Source: an uncultured Chlorobiaceae bacterium | GTDB taxonomy: Bacteria > Bacteroidota > Chlorobiia > Chlorobiales > Chlorobiaceae | Assembly: GCA_903869365.1 (NCBI GenBank) | Contig: CAIPYV010000030.1 | Coordinates: 25,084-89,083, forward strand | Reading direction: 5' to 3' | DNA: 64,000 nucleotides | In this document: piece after piece, positions 59,820 to 64,000 of the stretch | Layout: the number at the start of each line of letters is the position of its first letter | How positions within the stretch are numbered: the first letter of the stretch is position 1 | Notes under the pieces: generated by a model | Databases searched by the model: none | What the model was told of the DNA's origin: nothing | Seen by the model: only the letters and a program-made list of their open reading frames with translations | Program-made: the position numbers and the translations under genes

Positions 59820-62110
59820 GTCTCAAGGATCATACCGCTGAAGAGCGGAAGCGACTGCTGGTCAATGGTATCGTGCAGGGAGTAGGATTCCGGCCGTTTG
59901 TCTATCGCCTTGCCTTTCGGTACGCTTTGAAAGGCTTTGTCCGGAACACTCCATCAGGCGTCATCATTGAGGTGCAGGGTATCCCCTCTCTTCTTGAGAA
60001 CTTCTGCTCTGCACTCAGGAGCGATGCGCCGCCTCTTGCGAAAATCGAGGCAATGGAGCTGTATTCTCTTCCCTGTCTTTCCGAAGCGGGCTTCGTGATC
60101 GGGGATTCCAGCTCAGATGCTGAGGTCGAGACTCTCATTCCCCCCGATATTGCACTCTGCAGCGATTGTCGCCGTGAGCTTATGGATCTGTCAAACCGTC
60201 GGTTTCGTTATCCTTTCATCAACTGTACCAATTGCGGCCCGCGCTACACTATTGTTGAGCGCCTGCCCTATGATCGCCCTTTTACGTCGATGCATGGCTT
60301 TCTGTTATGTCCGGAATGTGCTGGGGAGTATCATGATCCTTTTGACCGTCGTTTTCATGCTCAACCCAATGCCTGTCCGGTGTGTGGCCCGGAACTCTCT
60401 CTTGTTGATGCATCCGGCAAATCTTGCCATGTTCTGGATGCAGCAGCTGAAACGGTAGCTTTTCTGAAGGCGGGTAGGATAATTGCGCTGAAAGGAGTCG
60501 GCGGCTTTCATCTTGCGGCTAATGCTCGCAATGATGAAGCTGTCCGGCTTCTGAGAGAGAGGAAGGGACGTGAGGCAAAACCATTTGCCGTCATGATGCG
60601 TGATATGACGGTTGTCGGGTACTTCTGTGAACTCAGTGAGGGTGAATGTGCAGCGCTGACTTCCCCGGAAGCACCTATCGTGCTTCTGAAAACGAAAACA
60701 GTTGAAGGGCTTTCCCAATCAGTAGCGCCGGGTAATGACCGGCTTGGTGTGATGCTTCCTTATACGCCGCTTCATACAATGCTTTTCGATGATGTGCTTG
60801 ATGTTCTGGTGATGACCAGTGCGAATTACAGCGATGAGCCCCTTGTCAATGAAAATGAGGAAGCACTTCTGCGGCTCAGGGGCCTTGCCGATGCTTTTCT
60901 CATGCATAACCGTCCGATCTATCTGAAATGTGATGATTCGGTGACTATTCATTGTTCCGGATCACTCCGGCAGATAAGGAGGAGCAGGGGGTATGTTCCG
61001 GCACCGGTTTACCTTCGGGAGGATGGGCCGGTTGTGCTTGCTGCCGGCGGGGAACTGAAAAATACCATTGCTCTCCTGAAGGGCACACATGCCTTGATGA
61101 GCCAGCATATCGGCGATATGAAAAACTTTGAGGCGTATCGGCATTTTCAGCATGTCGCCATCCATCTTCAGCATCTTTTTCAGGCCACTCCTGAGCTTCT
61201 GGTTCATGATCTGCATCCAGGTTACATGACAACGCAGTGGGCCCTTCAGCAGGGGCTTCCGCTTCTCGGTGTACAGCATCATCATGCCCATCTTGCCTCA
61301 TGCCTTGCGGAAAACAGGGAGAGTGGTCCGGCAATAGGTCTTTTGCTGGATGGGACAGGGTATGGCATTGACGGAACGATATGGGGAGGAGAGGTGCTGA
61401 TTGGTGATGCTGCAGGTGCAGAGCGGTTTGCCTCGTTTGAATCTATGCCGATTCCGGGCGGTGATGCAGCTATCATGCAGCCATGGCGAGCCGCACTTGG
61501 TTATCTTTACAGAAGTTTTTCCACCATACCCGATCTTCCGTTTATGCAAGAGAGAAGCATCGAACCTGTTCTTGAGCTGCTGCAAAAAAGGGTCAATGTT
61601 TATGAAACCTCAAGCTGCGGCAGACTGTTTGATGCTGTTGCGGCCCTTTGCGGCATAAAGGGTGTGATAACCTACGAGGGAGAGGCAGCCATTGAGCTTA
61701 TGCTTGCGTCAGGCGAAAAAATGGGCAATTCGACATTTCGTTATGCGCTTCAGGAGGAGAACGGACAATGGATCATGATGGTGTCGCCTATTATTCAGGA
61801 TGTTGCTGCAGCTGTTCAAAAGGGTGTTTCGGTCGCTGAAATCAGTCGCCGGTTTCACCGGACTCTGGTCAACTGTTTTATTGAGATTATCCGAAAAGCA
61901 TCTCAAACAACAGGAATCAGGACGGTTGCATTGAGTGGCGGTGTTTTTCAGAATGTGCTTCTGTTTGAAACTCTTGTTGATGAGCTTGAAGGTGCTGGAT
62001 ACAGAGTACTTACCCAAGTCCTTGTTCCTTCAAACGATGGAGGGCTCTCTCTCGGTCAGGCAGTTATCGGTCGAAGCTATCTTGCCGGTCACTATCGGGG
62101 TATTCATTAG
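59789..62110 (+). CDS. hypF: Carbamoyltransferase HypF
   Basis: A 773-residue protein that makes the CN ligand precursor by carbamoylating HypE from carbamoyl phosphate. Domains in order: acylphosphatase (VNGIVQGVGFRPFVYRLA, about residues 25-42); two zinc-ribbon pairs (CSDCRRELMDL, CTNCGPRY, CPECAGEYHD, CPVCGPEL); YrdC-like (RIIALKGVGGFHLAANA); Kae1/HypF kinase-like domain with HHHAHLASCLAENRE and LLLDGTGYG. The start is TTG at 59789, overlapping the hypB 3' end by 31 bases; this is unusual but no better start exists. hypC follows by about 70 bases. Confidence 0.95.
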   Translation: MDKKQIETALSLKDHTAEERKRLLVNGIVQGVGFRPFVYRLAFRYALKGFVRNTPSGVIIEVQGIPSLLENFCSALRSDAPPLAKIEAMELYSLPCLSEAGFVIGDSSSDAEVETLIPPDIALCSDCRRELMDLSNRRFRYPFINCTNCGPRYTIVERLPYDRPFTSMHGFLLCPECAGEYHDPFDRRFHAQPNACPVCGPELSLVDASGKSCHVLDAAAETVAFLKAGRIIALKGVGGFHLAANARNDEAVRLLRERKGREAKPFAVMMRDMTVVGYFCELSEGECAALTSPEAPIVLLKTKTVEGLSQSVAPGNDRLGVMLPYTPLHTMLFDDVLDVLVMTSANYSDEPLVNENEEALLRLRGLADAFLMHNRPIYLKCDDSVTIHCSGSLRQIRRSRGYVPAPVYLREDGPVVLAAGGELKNTIALLKGTHALMSQHIGDMKNFEAYRHFQHVAIHLQHLFQATPELLVHDLHPGYMTTQWALQQGLPLLGVQHHHAHLASCLAENRESGPAIGLLLDGTGYGIDGTIWGGEVLIGDAAGAERFASFESMPIPGGDAAIMQPWRAALGYLYRSFSTIPDLPFMQERSIEPVLELLQKRVNVYETSSCGRLFDAVAALCGIKGVITYEGEAAIELMLASGEKMGNSTFRYALQEENGQWIMMVSPIIQDVAAAVQKGVSVAEISRRFHRTLVNCFIEIIRKASQTTGIRTVALSGGVFQNVLLFETLVDELEGAGYRVLTQVLVPSNDGGLSLGQAVIGRSYLAGHYRGIH

Positions 62111-62178
62111 GCAGGAGTTAAGGCTTTGCTGTTGTATATTTGTTATAATTCTCAGCAATCAATAAACCAAACGCACCA

Positions 62179-62451
62179 ATGTGCCTTGCCATACCCGGAA
62201 AACTCCTTGAAATATTTGATGAAAACGGCCTTAAAATGGGGACTGTAGATGTGAACGGTTCAAAAACAAGGGCATGTCTTGAATATGTTCCCGACATTCA
62301 GATCGGGCAGTACACCATTATTCATGCCGGGTTTGCCTTGAAAATTATTGATGAAGAGGAGGCAGCCGAAAGTCTCAAGCTTTGGCAGGAGCTTATCGAG
62401 AGCGGCGCATTCCAGCCTGATGAGGAACCCCCGTTACCAGAATCTCTGTGA
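62179..62451 (+). CDS. hypC: Hydrogenase maturation chaperone HypC/HybG
   Basis: 90 residues. MCLAIPGKLLEIFD carries the essential N-terminal Cys after Met, and the middle has the HypC fold YVPDIQIGQYTIIHAGFAL. HypC carries the Fe(CN)2CO precursor with HypD. No hypD or hypE gene lies within the following 270 bases or elsewhere in the window, so those genes must be outside. Confidence 0.95.
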   Translation: MCLAIPGKLLEIFDENGLKMGTVDVNGSKTRACLEYVPDIQIGQYTIIHAGFALKIIDEEEAAESLKLWQELIESGAFQPDEEPPLPESL

Positions 62452-62720
62452 GGCCTGTTCCAGATATGCCATCAAGGAAGGTCTTCACCCTCATCACAAG
62501 CCAATAAAATCGAAGAATTTAGAACTGTTTGAGCAGCGTGTTTTTGTACTTCTTCATGTTCAATTTTTGTGGGTTGATTATGAAGAGTAACTTACGATTA
62601 TTAAACGACGTTAGACAATTGACTATACACTATAATAACATACGGTTGAAGGCTGCCGTACAGCAAATGCACATCATACATCATTGCGCGATAGCGTCTC
62701 GGGGGGATATTGGTTACAAT
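62452..62720. other. Non-coding stretch between hypC and the convergent ccdA-like gene
   Basis: About 270 bases. A short reading on the plus strand (62348-62590) overlaps hypC and has no recognisable family. No hypD-like start (MKFVDEYRD type) is present, and no clear terminator was seen. Confidence 0.5.
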
Positions 62721-63422
62721 TCAAAGAGTGGTGTACATAAAATATAGTCCGACAACAATCAAGACAACTCCGAAGGAGTGTTTGACGTAAACCATTGCGC
62801 CGGACTTGCCCGACCAGGTAAGGTAATATTGAACCACATTTGTCATAGAGCCGGCAACTGCTATGACGGCAGCATGGCCTGTACCAAATGCGGCTATGAG
62901 CAAGACCGCTTTAAGCCAGCTGTTCGCGGCAATGCTGAATACTGCTCCAAGGACTGGTGCAAGAAAAGCGAAGGTGCATGGTCCAAGGCCGATACCAAAC
63001 AGAAGGCCCAGTAGAAAAGCGCCCCAGAGTCCTCCACGCTGTTCATCTGCCAATGGAATTCCTTTCCACTTCAAGTGAATCAGATCCATAAGATAAAGTC
63101 CCATCACGACAAAGACTCCAGCAATAACATAGCTGCCCCATACACCAGTAACCCCAAGCATCCTGCCCATTGAGGCTGTTATCACGCCGATGACTGCTAT
63201 TGTGAACAAACTGCCGGATGCAAATAGAAGAGAGAGAGCGACTGTCTGTTTGACTTTTATGCGGCCATGGCAGCTGATATATCCGATAACCAGAGGAATA
63301 CCTGAAAGATGGCAGGGACTGAGAAGCACACTCATTATGCCCCAGCAGAAAGAAGCGGCCAGGGCAAACCAGAAACTTTGTCCTAAGGCAATGGTCAGTT
63401 CTGAAAAAAGAGTTTCAAGCAT
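62721..63422 (-). CDS. CcdA-like cytochrome c biogenesis / thiol-disulfide transmembrane protein
   Basis: 233 residues with about six helices. VLLSPCHLSGIPLVIGYISC in helix 1 and FGIGLGPCTFAFLAPVLG in helix 4 provide the two Cys-Pro sites of the CcdA/DsbD transmembrane domain. It passes reducing equivalents from cytoplasmic thioredoxin to the periplasm. The partner thioredoxin-like gene is directly upstream, with 3 bases between them. Downstream targets may include apocytochromes c, but that is inference. Confidence 0.85.
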   Translation of the reverse strand: MLETLFSELTIALGQSFWFALAASFCWGIMSVLLSPCHLSGIPLVIGYISCHGRIKVKQTVALSLLFASGSLFTIAVIGVITASMGRMLGVTGVWGSYVIAGVFVVMGLYLMDLIHLKWKGIPLADEQRGGLWGAFLLGLLFGIGLGPCTFAFLAPVLGAVFSIAANSWLKAVLLIAAFGTGHAAVIAVAGSMTNVVQYYLTWSGKSGAMVYVKHSFGVVLIVVGLYFMYTTL

Positions 63423-63425
63423 GGT

Positions 63426-63800
63426 CTAATTTTTTCCCATCAATTTCAGGCCTTGACTTTTCAGGAGCCTGGTGATCTCTTCTTCAGAGAAGAAACCCTC
63501 GTGACGGAAGAATTCCTTACCAGCACTATTTAAAAAAACCTGTGTTGGAATAATCCGGATGGAATACAAATCAGCGTATCGACGATGTTCCGTAGTTGAT
63601 ACGTCATAAAAAACAACCTTAAGCTGTGTGCCGAATTTGCTTTCAACAGCACGCATTACCGGTTGCATCAATCGACATGGTGTGCAGCTTTTTGAACCAA
63701 GCTCGACAAAGGTCGCTTGAGGCTCCTGGGCTAATGCTGAGGTAAAAAACATAAGCATCCATACCGCGGTCATCAAAAACAATACTCTGATAGTTTTCAT
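63426..63800 (-). CDS. Exported thioredoxin-family protein
   Basis: 124 residues. A signal peptide or anchor (VLFLMTAVWMLMFFTSALA) precedes a thioredoxin domain with active site GSKSCTPCRLMQPVM (CTPC) and the cis-Pro loop RIIPTQVFLN. It is expected in the periplasm and reduced by the neighbouring CcdA-like protein. It overlaps no gene and starts the two-gene leftward unit. Confidence 0.88.
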   Translation of the reverse strand: MKTIRVLFLMTAVWMLMFFTSALAQEPQATFVELGSKSCTPCRLMQPVMRAVESKFGTQLKVVFYDVSTTEHRRYADLYSIRIIPTQVFLNSAGKEFFRHEGFFSEEEITRLLKSQGLKLMGKN

Positions 63801-63834
63801 GCTGTAATCTCAACTGATATAAAAATGATAAAAA

Positions 63835-64000
63835 AATTATTCAGGCACTCGACACAGTACTCAATCAACAAGGTGCTCATGGAATTTGCTGGCGTATTTA
63901 TTGATCATCAGGGAAACTTATTTCGCCAAAGACACATCATACATTGCAGTCGTCTTGAAACCTCGCTTTTTTTTATTTCTTTATTAAAGTCAAAAACCTC
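63835..64000 (+). CDS. Possible partial open reading frame at the window end
   Basis: ATG at 63835 opens a reading with no stop up to base 64000 (55 codons, beginning MIKKLFRHSTQYSINK). The sequence is plausible protein but has no Shine-Dalgarno and no recognised family. Whether it is a real gene depends on the sequence beyond the window. Confidence 0.25.

Noticed and set aside
62348..62590. 80-codon open reading overlapping the 3' end of hypC
   Set aside because: It shadows hypC in another frame for its first half and shows no family features in the rest.
62611..62642. TTGACT and TATAAT-like sequences after hypC, suggesting a promoter
   Set aside because: Spacing between the two is far from 17 bases and no plausible gene follows in that direction.

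Overview
The window looks like chromosome from a green sulfur bacterium (Chlorobiaceae, Chlorobium/Pelodictyon type). The pointers are a BciB-type 8-vinyl reductase for (bacterio)chlorophyll synthesis, a large monomeric isocitrate dehydrogenase of the kind known from Chlorobium limicola, a Bacteroidetes/Chlorobi-type FabI, an ArsA-family ATPase with an HSP20-like tail, and [NiFe]-hydrogenase maturation genes. Species cannot be fixed from the sequence alone. Gene density is high. Strong Shine-Dalgarno sequences are present on only some genes.

Layout. 1-11.1 kb: the end of aat, then arsA-like, fabI, icd, an L,D-transpeptidase-like protein, pirin, a secreted Ala/Lys-rich protein, a YmdB-type phosphoesterase, fbp and recJ. 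11.2-15.2 kb: a leftward polyprenyl-linked sugar transfer set (PAP2 phosphatase, ArnT-like GT39, GT2, flippase-like protein). 15.2-19.6 kb: purU, a zinc-type CDF transporter, a frameshifted lipocalin, bciB and a broken toxin-antitoxin pair. 19.6-23.1 kb: cydDC. 23.3-26.4 kb: a decaying defence island with an internally deleted ATPase, a ruined hsdR, an intact RhuM-Fic/Doc gene and an interrupted hsdS. 26.4-34.4 kb: a complete cbb3 oxidase operon (ccoNOQP-ccoGH-YtkA-like-ccoI-ccoS-SafE). 34.6-42.2 kb: a leftward operon resembling the mycobacterial decaprenyl-phosphoryl-arabinose pathway (HAD-UbiA fusion, DprE1-like, DprE2-like, a GT-C-like multi-pass protein, an epimerase, an FAD oxidoreductase and a frameshifted gtrA). 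42.4-52.3 kb: pnp-mtnA, a YggS-type PLP protein, cyclophilin, TPR proteins, tatD, lspA, aroE and uvrC. 52.3-58.5 kb: an MHS-type MFS carrier with a small membrane partner, UspA, a porin, a NUDIX hydrolase, a DUF1207-like protein and pyrB. 58.7-62.5 kb: hypA-hypB-hypF-hypC. 62.7-63.8 kb: a CcdA-like protein and a thioredoxin.

How the parts work together. cydDC and the cbb3 operon indicate an oxygen-consuming or oxygen-protecting capacity in a lineage regarded as strictly anaerobic. The most unusual block is the DprE1/DprE2/UbiA/GtrA-like operon. It predicts a polyprenyl-phosphate pentose (arabinose-like) donor and a glycosyltransferase that uses it, outside Actinobacteria. The order pnp then mtnA suggests salvage of methylthioadenosine. 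Several genes are broken (lipocalin, gtrA, hsdR, hsdS, a RelE/Txe-like toxin, an ATPase), so parts of the window are undergoing reductive decay.
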